DNA of 64,000 nt from Tomocerus qinae (taxonomy: Eukaryota; Arthropoda; Collembola; Entomobryomorpha; Tomoceridae), in the NCBI GenBank assembly GCA_020055645.1, contig CM034549.1, positions 26,123,930 through 26,187,929 on the forward strand, read 5' to 3'. Positions 1 through 13,102 of the stretch are shown here, piece after piece. The position numbers were made by a program, and so were the translations under genes. The notes under the pieces were generated by a model. That model saw only the letters and a program-made list of their open reading frames with translations. It did no database searches and was not told the origin of the DNA. The stretch's first letter is position 1; each line of letters opens with the position of its first letter.

Positions 1-3000
1 CTGACAGAGAAGATCATTTATCCCAATTTCTAAATAAATTGAAACAAATGGAAAGAATTTTGAACAGAGTGAGGTGAAGGTTGTAAAGAGAAGAGTGACA
101 TTCCAATATACATACTTCAAAAAACATTGAGCTCGCAAATAAAGGAAATTTAGAGAATTGATCGAAAAAAAAGTTCAATTTACATTCGTGCCCTGCGAGT
201 CAATAAAGTCAATATCCCTTCTCCAACTTGTGCTTTGAATTTTCAACTGCAGCTACGAACAAATTTACAATGCTAGTGCAGACTACAAACACTTCTCTAA
301 AAGTGGCAGTGCTATTTAGTATTGTAATTCTCAACTAGTGCTTAAGAGTCTTAATGGCATCTCTTCAATATACGATATAGCTGTCTTGTTTAGCAAGAAA
401 ACACACAAACAAAATTTAATAGGTGAATTATAGAAAATTGTCAAGAAAATCAATATTTACATCTTGTTAGTAGACTATATCATGATTGTTTTGTGATGTG
501 TACTAAGTATACATGGGAATGGAGTCTTTTAAAGGCAACGAGATGTTTAAAATTACGACGCAGGATGTCTGGCGAGTGACTTTGAAAAATGTAGTATTGG
601 AAAAGATGAAATATGAATATGAAAGTTGACTGCTCCACTTAATTTAGACTGATATTACCTTTGACATTTATTAATTGTAATATATGTATAGGTAGTGCAA
701 ACATAATGGAGAAACAAGTGAAGTCAACATTTGTCTTGTCAACTGGAAACACTTTTAAGTACTCTATGAAAGTATCAAGAAAAATTCCACTAATAGTTGG
801 CATTGTTCCTATGTGTAGTTCGCACACATACACACATTTGCACTTTGCACATGCCCCGTCGATATAATAGGAGAAAGTCCATATAGTAATAATCTACCAG
901 CATAATAAGGATATTGTTGCTGCTGCTGTGCTTGTGCTAGGAGAACGGTGTGGTGGTTGGTGGTGAAAGAAGAGATCCAGTTCAGAGAAAGCAGGAGCAG
1001 ACTTTAATATGATCTTGGAAATTGAATAATATGAAAAGTTTAGTACTCTCTCTTTTATTGACGTGAACTAGAGCCCTTATACAATTTGAAGTGGAGAAAG
1101 GAAACCATCTCGACAAGCCACTCTTTGAGAAGGTAACATGATTAACCTATTTAAAGTGAAGCCGTAACTGAATTGTCAAGTGGAAGAATGGTGTTCCGTT
1201 CTTCTTAAATTGAATGACTCTTTGTTGGGAGAGTTGAGACGAAGCACTGGAGCATCATGATGCGATGACAATAACTATTCTAACGTACTACAATGTACAC
1301 TATTATAATGCATAGTCAAAACCAACTATAATTACACACAGGCCTCGTTTCTCCTAATTATCATTATTAAATTGATGTTTTCCTGATGTAAAACTTTTGT
1401 CTCGTCCAGCTAGTTCATAGTTATTCTATTTATGTATACATTACTGCTTAATAACTCGGTAAAGTACTTTTACCATCAACCTATCACTGTCTCTCTGAAT
1501 ACTATACTCAGTAATTATACATCCATACATAATGCAGGCTTAGGAGATGAAACTAAATAGAAATGTCACAAAGTGAACTTTTGCACGATAACATCATGAT
1601 ACTAATGGTGATGTGATGATGGCATTCATTGTCATCGATTTTTCCACTCGGCAGCTCACAGCTTCTCGTGCTGTCCCGTTTCTCTCTCCTGCTATGTCCT
1701 GCCATGTCCTTCATGCATGAATATTAGATATTCAATTCATACTAACTACAATCTCCTTTCACAACTTACCCACCCCCTAGTTACTAACTACCAAAAATTT
1801 AGTACGTCTGAACAACTCAAGAAATCTAAAGAAGCTCGCTCTGACCTGACTCTTGCCTGCCCTACTTTTCTTCCTCAACAAACTCGACCTTACAATTTAC
1901 AAAACTATTCTACCTATAACATAGAAAAAATAAAACAACTCTCCCAATTCTATTATAATATTACTAATGTTCTTTAGTACTTTCTCCATGCATGTACCCA
2001 AAATTGTAGTAAATATGGTCGGATGTTATTGCCCAAAAAAACAATCTCACGATATTATAAATGTAATTTGAGAGCACAATACAAGATTTCTAGTAGTAGA
2101 GCTATTTAGACTATTGGAAATGGCTCGTTAGTAAGTATACTACAAAAAAAAGAATTTAAACGTTCGCTGCTTGTACTCTGGCTCCTTTCTTTTTCATTTC
2201 ACTTCAGGTTCGTTTGACTGCAAAAGTAAAGCAGAGGTTTTTGGACGCTCCCCTATTTCTTCCCGTGCAGCAGTAGTAGTAGGAAGTGTATAATGGTAAA
2301 AGTCTGTCTACCCGTTCAAGTTGCTAAGTAAGACTGTATGCTTTCCCTCGGCAGCTTGAGGGCACAGAGAGAAAGCAGGAGATCTAGAGAGCAGAGTGGA
2401 GACTATGTCAATCCTTACGCTCATCCAACATTCAACATCCAATCCAATATCCAATATCCTGTTCTCTGTTCTTTTCTCTTTCTTCTCCCGTCTGCTCTTT
2501 GTATTCTGTTGAATCTATGCAGGCCCACTCTCTCTTTCTCTTGTCTCTGTTGAATTGAATGTTCAAATACTTTGTGATGGAGCTGTGTGCTCCTCGCCTT
2601 CGTGAAAAGCAATTACGACGGCTTACGTATATATCTCCACATTTTCCAATCCGAAACCGTTGTCTATGTCCAACTTTTATATATACATAATATACATAGG
2701 TATATGAAATGTACACTACATAGAATCCTACTTACTCTGTAGTGTAGTGTCCTATCTATAAGTTGTACACACCGCTACAGAAACAGTTTGCTGTAGAACA
2801 AATGATGAAAGCGAATTTGCTTTTCTTCAATCCTCATCTTCCACCCGTAATAGAAAGCAATGAAATGAAATGGAAATTCCATGCTGCATGATGAAAACTG
2901 TCATTTATCCTTTTGGCTCTTTTCCTTCTAGACACAGATGCAATCAGAACATAAAGGTTATTTGTCAGCCCAGTTGAGCTGATTGTGACTGTGGATGACT

Positions 3001-5034
3001 TGCGAGGTTGTGAACAGACTCCCTTTTATCTGTGATACGTACATATATGTCGAGCAATCAAAGTGCACGCTACAACAACTACAAATAGCACTTAAGGCCA
3101 TGCATTCTGCCCTCCTTTAAAATTCATGCACATAACTAGCCCTCTATCTCACACAATGCGTACATCACCTCTGCTTTCTTCTAGTAAATTATGTAGGGAC
3201 CTATATCCTTCAGGGGAATCTAACCATACATACTTTGCCAAAAGAAAACAATTTACTTTCTTCAAATCCTTTGAAATACCACGTGATCATATTATTATCA
3301 TTCACAATAGCTACTATAAATAACATTGAAACTTCAAATTAATCTAACCGAGCCATAAACAAAGTAGAACGCTATAGTTTAGGCAAAAGATTTTAAATAT
3401 GCATACCTTTACATAGTCACATACAGTGAAATAGGTCATACTTCTAGCTTCAGGCACAAAATACTTCCATTCACTGTCGCTGATAGTTTGTTTGATGCAT
3501 AGGTAATACTAAAGTGCAGAATGCAGTATAATATTGCCAATCCATTATGAATCAGTATTTCCTGTATAATTTTGAATTCTTCTGCATCTGCAGTATGGCA
3601 AATTGCACGAGGATTCTTTAAAGGGGAGCCAATTTAGAGTTAGTTAATTATTTGGTGAAAGGGACATTTATTTATTCACCAAGCACTTAAGTTGATGTAT
3701 ATTTTAGCACTCTCTACCTACATATACCATTAGAAATGAACACTGTGCTCCGGGACTTGTTTGCTTTCAGAGACTTTGCAGTATACATTTGTGAAGTGTT
3801 TACAATTTTCCAAGGTGAACGTTTACTTGCTTAGAAATACCTTTGCTTTGGAGTGCTCGTATTGTTGACTCTAATATCACACTCAATGTCATTACTAAGT
3901 TATGGTCATTTGTAAACATTTATACTGTCTACTGAATACCATGAATGAATTCCAAGAAAAACTAAAAGTGCATTAACAAACGGACCAATATTTACACCTG
4001 ACAAATAACTTACGAGCTACCAGATGAAGTAAGTAAGCACGCATGTTAATTATTTCCGAGCAAATCCATACCTATAGAGCTTGTGACTCCCTATATCCAA
4101 GGATATGTTAACTAATGTTATGTAAATTATACTCATATAGACAGATGAATTTAGAGTTAGCACTAGAATAATAATAAAGCATTTGGGTACATAATACTTA
4201 TGAGTAGGCAGAGACAACTTAATTCATGTACATATGCTAATGTGAACATGTGATGAAAGGTTGGATACCTATATTATGCAGTATGCTTCCTACCCCACCT
4301 CAAGACACTCGCTACTAGTTATAAGAACTAGGTAATACAAAATTAATTTGAGAAAATGGGCTCATCTCTCTTTTCAGACGTAAAATGTCAAGGATGAAAT
4401 AAAAGCTGCTATAAAGTTGGCGAAATAAACTTTGACCATATTTGTGAAGCTTCTATTATAATTCGGTTCTGTTCTATCTCCTCTGTAAAGTTCAAGGGAT
4501 GCATAAGGATATTAAGTACCCTAGTATAGGCACGACGTAGTTAAGACAGATTGAGCTTTTTCTCTTGTCATGTAAAGTTAGGACAGCATTAATGCCATTT
4601 GTGACCATGTGATCAGTTGAACAGCTTGTGTTTATTGTCTGGATGCAATAAAACAAGAAAATCCTCCGATCAGAAAGACACACAGACAAAGACTCCATGC
4701 TATATACATACGTGCTATTACATATAATATAATGGGATAACTTGTAGTAATGAGAAATGCATCCTGCCGACATTAGCCATGACATGAAAATGAATTAGAG
4801 ATTGACTGCAGATGTTATTGCATGCTCAAGTTGACTTTGATTATTGACACAATACAAAATGACCTTCGGTGATCAAATAAAATTCTATGCAGCATTTTCT
4901 ATACCAATAATAGATGTAATAAGGAAGAACCATAGAATAAGTGTCTTTCTGCAAAGCATTTTGTTTCAGTGGGCAAGGCATGACTCGATCGAAAGCATCG
5001 CGGATGACGTTCAATTGAATAAAACATGACTTAC
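1..5034 (-). other. Intron of calsyntenin gene, 3' part of gene not in window
   Basis: This stretch begins at the GTAAGT donor of the exon ending at 5035 and runs off the left edge. I read the minus strand for the next calsyntenin exon, which should carry the start of the LNS (laminin-G-like) domain with its conserved cysteine-rich GCDR-type segment. I found nothing matching. The interval is AT-rich, with no open frame over about 105 codons. The one that overlaps the real exon (4841-5158) simply reads through the donor. So the downstream intron is at least 5.0 kb long. Confidence 0.75.
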
Positions 5035-5181
5035 CTTTCCATCCCAATTTGCACACTCGGCTCACTTTGATGGTGACCATCACGGGTGCTGAGCGCTTCA
5101 TCCCACAATCGTAAGCCACCACAGACAGAATATGGTTATGACTTTTGTCATAGTCCAATGGCTCCGTGTTTCGAATGACGC
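5035..5181 (-). CDS. Cals: Calsyntenin internal exon: end of second cadherin domain
   Basis: This 147-bp exon enters in phase 1 (its first two bases GC complete a Gly codon) and leaves in phase 1. The acceptor follows a TTTTTCTATGGGTTTCAG tract with a possible branch site (CTAAT) about 30 bases upstream. The donor is AAAG|GTAAGT. The translation reads VIRNTEPLDYDKSHNHILSV, then VAYDCGMKRSAPVMVTIKVS, then RVCKLGWKG. This is the last strand region of the second cadherin repeat followed by the Cys-x(3)-GW linker that precedes the LNS domain in calsyntenins; the human protein has TAYDCGKKRA and PGWQG at the same places. Calsyntenin is a postsynaptic and axonal type I membrane protein that links cargo to kinesin-1. 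This segment lies outside the cell. The frame continues exactly from the exon ending at 22351, so the assignment does not rest on this exon alone. Confidence 0.95.
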
Positions 5182-8100
5182 CTGAAACCCATAGAAAAAC
5201 ATTGAAAAATTAGTTTCATTTTAATTATTGTCTATTCCAATTTGTACTACTTCAACTACACTTCTGATGCCGAGTAGATTCTATGTAGAAAGAGTACGTT
5301 ACAATAATTGTCAGTGATAGTCCTACTCAAGGAAACGGATTGGATGACATTATTCTGTTTCATGATCAATATCAATTTCATTAGAAAACCAGATCTGGAT
5401 ATGCAGTCAAGCGCATGCTGTGCAAGATTGAAAAGGCGCAGGCTGGATAACTACTTGTATTTATATCTATTACATGTCTAGCATATGTATACACATTTTA
5501 AATATGGAGGAAAGCCAAACTCAGTGAGATCGTAGTTCGTGTACATTAATAATGTGATGACAAAATCATGCATACTCTCAGGTGTCTCCACTCAAGTTTC
5601 TATGTATTCTGGTTGATGACCACATAGCATAGCCAAGTCGCCTTTACCTCAATCAATCCCTAAACTCAAGTTTTTACCAAACAATACATGCGACAACAGA
5701 CACAGAGCTCCCACTGTGTCATATCACATAACGTACCATTTTACTATCATACCCAATGATAATTTAATAAATTCATGATGCCTTTCCTTCACAATTACTT
5801 ATGCTAATGTAAAACAAGTAATTTTGTCAAAAGTGAGATCATGATGTCAATGTCAAATCTCGCTTACCATCTTTAGCATCAACACAATTTTATATGACAA
5901 GAACATATGATGTCAACAATACCATATTTCATCTTTGGATCTATAACATAGCATAATATTTATACTGCTTCTATGTAAACTTCAATCCTATTTAGACTTA
6001 GTAACTTGTACAACCCAAACTTGTAAAAATTGGATCTACCAAACTAATATTCTCAATTATTTTCAAAGTGCAGAAAAAAACTAAAAGGCTTCAAAAATTT
6101 AAAATTGAGTTTTAGTGTTATTGACTTTATTTTATCACAACTCTAAGCATCTTTGTAAAGCCTACTATGTAGCTTACAAGTTCGCATTGGCTTAACCTTA
6201 GCATGACAATGGATTTAATAATGTTATAAAATAGTTTAGCCAGTAACATTACTAGTTCAGGAGCATTTTGTGGTGGAGAACATTCTACGCGATAAATTAT
6301 AGGTTGAGTCGGAGTTTCAAGGCGGTAATCATCATTTTAGCAATTATCACGGTTATCATTACGATCACCACTATCATCATGTTAAGTTAATTGAACTTAA
6401 AATCTTTATACAATGTAAAGTATGTTTATACATCATTAAACCACTCTATGATGATATAACGATTCAAATTCAAAGATATATAATTGAACAAAAACAGATG
6501 CAAATGCACAGCAGATCAGATAAGCATCTGTTCTGGTTCTAGTGGTTTGATCATCATGACTGAGTAATGGAAAGAACACTGGTCATAAACAATAAGTTGT
6601 AAATTGCATCTCCTCGCATTCGCAACGCTCATCTATAATCTTCATGCTATATTACGTTATGATTATAGCTCAATTCTCCGTATTTGACGGGTTAAGTGGC
6701 TTAATTTCCCTGCCTTACTTGCCAACGATGTGATTAAGGATCAAAATGGAATTGAACATGGAGAGCCTTAGGCCCTACTTCATAGTTTTAAGTCTTCCCA
6801 TTTACTTTTTGTAGACCAACTCCTAAACGTTCACCATCACCTGCTTCATTTTCTCCTTACCTAATACACGTACATTACAATTACAGAAAATATAAACATA
6901 CCAATCTACACTCAACCATGCACTTCGCAGCAAGACAGAAAATCTTATTTATGATCGCCGGTAAACAACTTGCCTTAACATTTGCACGAAACCCTTATTT
7001 GATAGAAAATCTCTTCACATACGATGTACAAGTCATGTTAACCTCATAGCAATACCAACTCATACCCATAATAGATCATTTGCCTCAATAACAGATGCGT
7101 TTACAATCTTATTACGTCACTACTTGTAATATCTTGACCAAAAAACTTTCAGTGGAATTTTTTAAAGACTAAAAGAGCCTATAGACCATTTTCTAGGTTT
7201 AAAATTACAAGCGATTTGCAGAATATACTACTTATTATTAGTAATATTATAGACAAGATCACAGATTGTTAGTTCTATGTGACATGGATGGAATATCTAA
7301 TTAAAATCTGAATTTGATAATAGAAGAATTAATTATGTCTTTGTGTAATGATGAGAGTGGCGTTATAGCACTTTTGACTTGAAAATGTATTATTGTTGAA
7401 TTTTGAAAGTTTTGTTTCTGCAGTTGGCAATGGCATACGTTTGATAGACAAGTACCGTGTAGACTGAACAGATTGGTAAATAAAAGTGATAAAGCATGGC
7501 AAATATGAGAAATGAGGCAATTTAGGGAAAGTATTTCTCCATTACGGGGAATTGAAGCCCACCTGGGGTAAAACACACCATGATATCTTTTTCCCATCTA
7601 TCCAGGTATTTTTATATTATGAGTTATGACCTCTATGTATTTTGAGAGAGAGAGTTTGAATAGCTACTAAAACTTCCACGGTCTAGTAGTTCCCCCGTCA
7701 ATAAAAAATTCATAAGGAAGACTAGGAAAGAAAATCTGATGTATAGCATTACATATGTTGATAAATGTATTTGAAAATACATAACATGCACATTCATCCC
7801 ACATAAATATAAATTAGGAGTAAGGTTGAGTCGCAGACATATATTGTCAGCTATTTCCAACCAAAACTGACTTTCGTATTGCGTAGTTCCTCCATGGTTG
7901 ACATTCATTGTAGAAAGAGTGGACTTTGTAATCTGTTATGCTACATCACACAGAAAACAACACAGGTACCTATTTACGGAATGGAATGAAAAATTGAAGG
8001 TCAAAGCTGATAGTCTCTTTGACATGAACGCATTTACAATCCATATATATATCGTATAAAGTAAATATAGACTACAAAGTTTGGAGCAATATGTCATATT

Positions 8101-9595
8101 AGTGTCGCTCCAAGTCTCCCAGGTACAAAATGAGAATTAATAGCTCGTCTGTCTCTTTTAGTCATGCTCTTGTCTCAGATTCAATAGCATGGATGTCTGC
8201 CATAACTTCCATGTTTCTTCAGTCAGCCCCGAATGTAATGTAAACTGCATATTACATCATATTTATAATTTCGTATACGAAGTGGAATATGATTCCCATT
8301 GGATTGCTATTAAACTCCTACTCTTTCTCCTATAGCACCGAAACTACCAATTCCGGCACGACAGAAATAGTATTAAATGTCGAAATAAACCATCCACAAA
8401 TACTGCACAGTTACTGCATTTGTATGAATCAAACTAATTGCAACCTGTAATTGCCCTTTGACATGAAAAGTTGAGGCATTGTGCTCTCGGTCATTATTCG
8501 CTTCCCAAGATGGAAGTTGAACCAATGTAATAATAAGTAGGACTACATATACCAAAGTGCAATAATCCTTTCAAACACTGCACATTCCATGACAAAGGAA
8601 ATGAAAAGACTTATCTCGACTCAACTTCAGCATTCACCTACCTTTAAGTCTTTTCTGTGAAAGAGACCCCTTCCTTATTGTGTTTCACCAGAAACGGGAT
8701 GAAAGAACTAGCTAGCCAGAAAAAGATTTAATATTGAAATGTATTTATGAGTTTTATCCTGTTTTCTATTTCACTGCCTATTCATGTGCTGTCTACCATG
8801 TTTCCTTCAAATCTTATGTACAATGTATATATGCATAGCTTTTATTATTTTAAATCCAAGCATACAGCACGAAACTTACATATAATTCCATATAATCAAA
8901 TAGCAATGTATGTGCTTTCGTTTTATTTCTCTCGTATACACGTAGGTATGTATAGACCAGCACAGGCTGGTATCTAATGATAAGTATAAATGGAGAAAGT
9001 ATGTTATATAAGTATAAATAAAACTGAAAGTAGGGTAGCAACCTGCCAGCATTGAATTTATCGATTCATTTCCCGTACGTTAGAACTCACAAGTCTTAAG
9101 CATGTAATTGAGTGCAACTCAAATATATAGTTTTCGCTACCTTCTTACAATCAATACGAACAATCTAATTTATCAATGAAAGCAATCACTGTTTCTACGT
9201 TTATACTGAACTACTATGGGAGGCTCCTAATTTCAAATGGAAATCAATACTAGTTGACTAAAGATGATGTTAATGCATGGTATCTATAATAAAAACGTAC
9301 CTGCATTAAATAGTAATAAATTATTTACGTTCTTTTTTAACTACATGTCATACCATCACGAATCTCTTTTTGCAATTCAAAATATGCAAGAATGTGGCCA
9401 TATGGCAGGATGAATATTCATAAGGACATTAAACGGTAGTAAATAGAATTAGTTATTGGTTGTTTATGGGCCAGGTATATAGGAAATTACCATAAAGCAC
9501 AGTATGCAATTATTATTATCGTTTTACTTATACTTGGTTTAACGATAGGATCGACGGGTATGCAATTTAAATAAAATGAAGCCTGATCTTAATAC

Positions 9596-9675
9596 TGAAG
9601 TGTCGTGGGAAGTCAACCCGGGTCGTTTCATCAATCCAGCAAAGTAATTCTCCGCCAGACTTGTTTTTCCTGTAG
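9596..9675 (-). other. Unidentified GC-richer patch with strong acceptor (possible exon)
   Basis: On the minus strand an 80-bp segment follows a very good acceptor (TTACAATTTTTCCCCAG) and ends at a weak GTATTAAG donor. Two frames are open: one reads GGELLCWIDETTRVDFPRHF, the other TSLAENYFAGLMKRPGLTSH. The plus strand also has an acceptor-like TTTTTCCTGTAG at the same edge. The patch is clearly richer in G+C than its surroundings. Its length does not fit the phase-1/phase-1 slot of the calsyntenin intron it sits in, so it is not a simple cassette exon. I do not recognise the sequence; it could be an exon of a nested gene, an exapted repeat or chance. Confidence 0.15.
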
Positions 9676-12373
9676 CTGGGGAAAAATTGTAATAAAGAAG
9701 GAATGTGAGAAAAGATGCAGCACCATAGAAATCTTAGATGAAAGCTTTGAAATGGAAACTTGAAACCCTAGAAAGTTATTGAAATCAAGCTGTGAACTAT
9801 GAATCCAAAGAAGAATGGTAAGACATTCGAATACATTTCAGTCGACAGAATCATTTTTCTCGTTTAAAGACATTCCTTCATTATTTCCCATACTATTCAC
9901 AGCCGTTCTCAGCCTATACACATTTCACACAAGAAAGTATTACCTGTCTATATTGAAACATTAAGTGAACTAATGATTCTACTTAAGCGCGTTAACCACA
10001 TTAAAGTATTTCTCATCCCTAATGATTTCTTTCACATTTGTACATCGATTTTGTCATTTTACTGCCTCCATTATCATGGATTGCCTATATCTTCAATATA
10101 CTGTGTGCTTACCTTTTTTATCAGTATATCAAATAACACATCTCCGTTTCTCAGAAATTCTATTCCTAAGCATAAGACCAATTACATTACTCAGTAATGG
10201 CAGTAGCCTATCTATTACAAGGCGTTTGATAATGAACAACCGATAGTTATGGCACATCAAACGTTATTTATCGAATACTTCATTCATGACATTATTCATA
10301 TTGCAGCAGGTACAGTCGAAAACTTCTCCTTTCTCTGCTATTCATCATTTACTAATTTTAAAAGTTCTAGGAATCCCTTTTAAATTTGAAACTAGAAATT
10401 CAGAACATAATATTACTTTCAAGTTTCACCTTCAACTTGTAAGTAGGTGAAGTACTCTGAATTTGCACTTGATGTAGTAATTGAATCCTAGTACAAAGTC
10501 TTCAATCACAGGACTCATTCAAAGCACAAAGGATTCTATACACCGCTGTGCTATTATTTCTTACGTAACACATACCTTTATACTTACAAAACATCCTGCA
10601 AAAGTTATAATTACATAATACAATCCTATTGTAAACCTGTTAGCAAACTTTTCGCGATAAATAGAGCAGTTTTTGTAGTATTGATTAAATCTTTGTTCGT
10701 AGAAAATCATGAAAGCAGCAGAAAACAAATTCAAGAACAAAAAAACCAACGGAAACGTCTTAAACATTTGAGCTCAAAATGAAGAGTAGTTACATTTGTT
10801 TATGGTCATCAACAACGTTCAAACAAACCCATGGTCAGAATAGTTTATGTAGATGTCTGCTAATGGCCATCAAAATTGTGTATTAATTTGAACTACACTG
10901 ACTGCTATTTAGCGACCTTGTAAATCTGTTCAGAGTTGAGAATAAATTAGAAAATTGTTTAACCAAATATTTAAATTGTGCATTGAGCGATGAAAATATT
11001 TTGAACGTTTAACAGGAAGTGGCCACAAAGATTATTAACAGTAGGTAATTCATTTTAGACATAATTTGAATGTATTTAGCTGTTGCAGAGTGTGCCAAAT
11101 GAAATCTTACTCATGTCATGACCATAGCATGAAAAGAGCGGAAAGGCAGAGCATTTAAAGTCAGAGGAAATCCCCATAGTAAGGAGGAGAGTGAAGATAG
11201 AAGGGAAACCAAGCTAAGTAGACACAAGAGTCATAAAGTTTTACAACAACGTCATTACTTGTACTGTTCATGATAAAAGGAGTAGTGGTATTAACCGTGG
11301 ATGCAGATAATATTCGGAAGACTAGGAGATGTTGTGCCAGCGCCAGCACAGTGCAAGTACACAAAGGTTGAAGCAAGATGGTATGGTGAAATTAGAATAA
11401 TGAATTACAAGAAGGATCAGAGTCTGCAGGAGGAAGAGAAGGAACACGATGTAAGGCAGTGCAGAATCATATTTAATACTAATACGGCACTGGCACCTCA
11501 TGGCAACTTTTAGACCATGTAATACCATGCCACACCAATTACTTACATAGACCTATCTATTTGTTTCCCTAGTAGGCAACAAAGAAGCAAAGATAAACAG
11601 TTCAAACTGATTTGATACCTACTATACCCTTACATATGTAAAATCTTATATTATTGCACATTATATCACTTGTCTTCTGCATACAAGTCAGATAGCTACA
11701 TCTAAAGCCATTGCATTATTTAATGCTCGTCTTGAGCAACAGAAGGAAATCCATTTTAATATTTTTTTTAAACAACATCACCAACAGACGTGTGTACATA
11801 TTTAGTAGTTCGCCTCTTAACGTTCTTCAAATAACGTGGCGCGTGGGATGTTAACCTAGAAAAACGGGAATTCTTATTGTTGCAATTAGAGAACATCTGA
11901 ACTCGACTAAAGTACTAATTCTCTATATCTGCAGCAGCCTATGTAATGCTCATTTGTCTCCTACCAGTACAACCAAAATGGGACATTAATGATAAACAAG
12001 TGTCTTACTCTCTATGATCTCACTACTTAGGTACTTTACACAACCTTCCAGAAGATTCACCTACACTTTATAAGGATAACATTCCAGGGCATTATCCCGA
12101 ATGACTAACTCCTTACTTTTCTTATCAGATGTTCAATTCAAGTAGATTACGATTTTCAACCGGATAAAACGAGTTACAAACACCTAGCTATAGAATATAA
12201 CGAATTTAGCTCCAATTTACATTTACATACTACTTGTATACTACTTGGATGTCTCAACCACTAGAAAGTAACAATGTTTGGCAGACATGCCATTGAGCAA
12301 AATTAAATACAACGAATATAAATTGAATATTATTGAACAATTAGGTAAATAATAATATTATACTAGTAATAGG

Positions 12374-12390
12374 CCCGTTCTCCGAACGGG
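12374..12390 (-). other. 3'-terminal hairpin of the Helitron-like element
   Basis: This is a perfect 7-bp stem (CCCGTTC/GAACGGG) with a 3-base loop, followed on the minus strand by 11 bases ending in CTAG and then T. In Helitrons this hairpin acts as the transposition stop signal. A second weaker stem (CCCC-TTAAT-GGGG) lies just inside, at 12401-12413. Confidence 0.75.
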
Positions 12391-12702
12391 AAATGGGTAA
12401 CCCCTTAATGGGGACGGTAGATCATGAGTATGCATTTGCATTTAGAAAAGTATGAAAATTATCGGATTAAAATGTTTAAAAAATTTCTTGCTGCATTGCT
12501 ACAACATCATACGGCCGGGGAACAAATACAATGCTTATCGAATCAACATAATAATAGTGAACCAAATTCAACATCATTTAACTAAACACCGAAATTAAAG
12601 TAAATGTTGATTTTCATTATATTATGATTAATATTAAATGGACATAATATATAATTTTAAATCACCTTATCATTTTACATCACCCTGCGTCATTTTCAAT
12701 TA

Positions 12703-12990
12703 CCCCGTCATTTTAAATGACCCCGTCATTTTAAATGACCCCGTCATTTTAAATGACCCCGTCATTTTAAATGACCCCGTCATTTTAAATGACCCCGTCA
12801 TTTTAAATGACCCCGTCATTTTAAATGACCCCGTCATTTTAAATGACCCCGTCATTTTAAATGACCCCGTCATTTTAAATGACCCCGTCATTTTAAATGA
12901 CCCCGTCATTTTAAATAACCCCGTCATTTTAAATAACCCCGTCATTTTAAATAACCCCGTCGTTTTAAATAACCTCGTCATTTTAAATAT
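12703..12990. repeat. 18-bp tandem minisatellite, 16 units
   Basis: The unit CCCCGTCATTTTAAATGA is repeated 16 times without a gap. Units 1-11 are identical. Units 12-14 end in TAA instead of TGA, unit 15 has CGT for CAT, and unit 16 starts CCTC and ends TAT. Each unit contains CATTT-T-AAATG, an inverted repeat around one central T, so single strands could fold repeatedly. Because 18 is a multiple of three, the array leaves long open frames on both strands (PVILND repeats on plus, MTGSFK repeats on minus). They have no start context or splice sites and are by-products of the repeat. Confidence 0.98.
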
Positions 12991-13001
12991 ACTTCATTGT
13001 G

Positions 13002-13102
13002 AAAAAAAGAAAGTTTTGCCTTAAAACCCAAAATTTTCTTATTTTCTCTGATAATTTGTCGACCCCTCCCCCCCTCCAAATTTTTTTCTGGCTACGGCCC
13101 TG
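13002..13102 (-). mobile_element. Fragment of a DNA-transposon-like repeat inserted in the minisatellite
   Basis: Read on the minus strand this begins CAGGGCCGTAGCCAGAAAAA and continues through a run of Gs (the plus strand shows CCCCTCCCCCCCTCC). Starts of the CAGGGNCGTAGCCAG kind are common at the ends of old animal DNA transposons, often of hAT type. Minisatellite units are found on both sides, so it appears to have landed inside the array. The inner boundary near 13002 is a guess, because the neighbouring bases still resemble a decayed unit. No opposite terminus or target duplication was found, so it may be truncated. Confidence 0.4.

Noticed and set aside
1..5034. Search for the LNS-domain exon of calsyntenin
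   Set aside because: No minus-strand segment matched the conserved cysteine or tryptophan phrases of the family.
4841..5158. 105-codon minus-strand ORF taken as a whole gene
   Set aside because: Only the part before the GTAAGT donor at 5034 matches calsyntenin; the rest reads into the intron.
12703..12990. Regular direct repeats suggesting a CRISPR array
   Set aside because: There are no spacers; the 18-bp units are directly adjacent, and the genome is eukaryotic.
12638..13024. 128-codon plus-strand frame with PVILND repeats, and the 93-codon minus-strand frame with MTGSFK repeats
   Set aside because: Both are by-products of an 18-bp tandem repeat whose length is a multiple of three; they lie inside a Helitron-like element and have no start or splice context.
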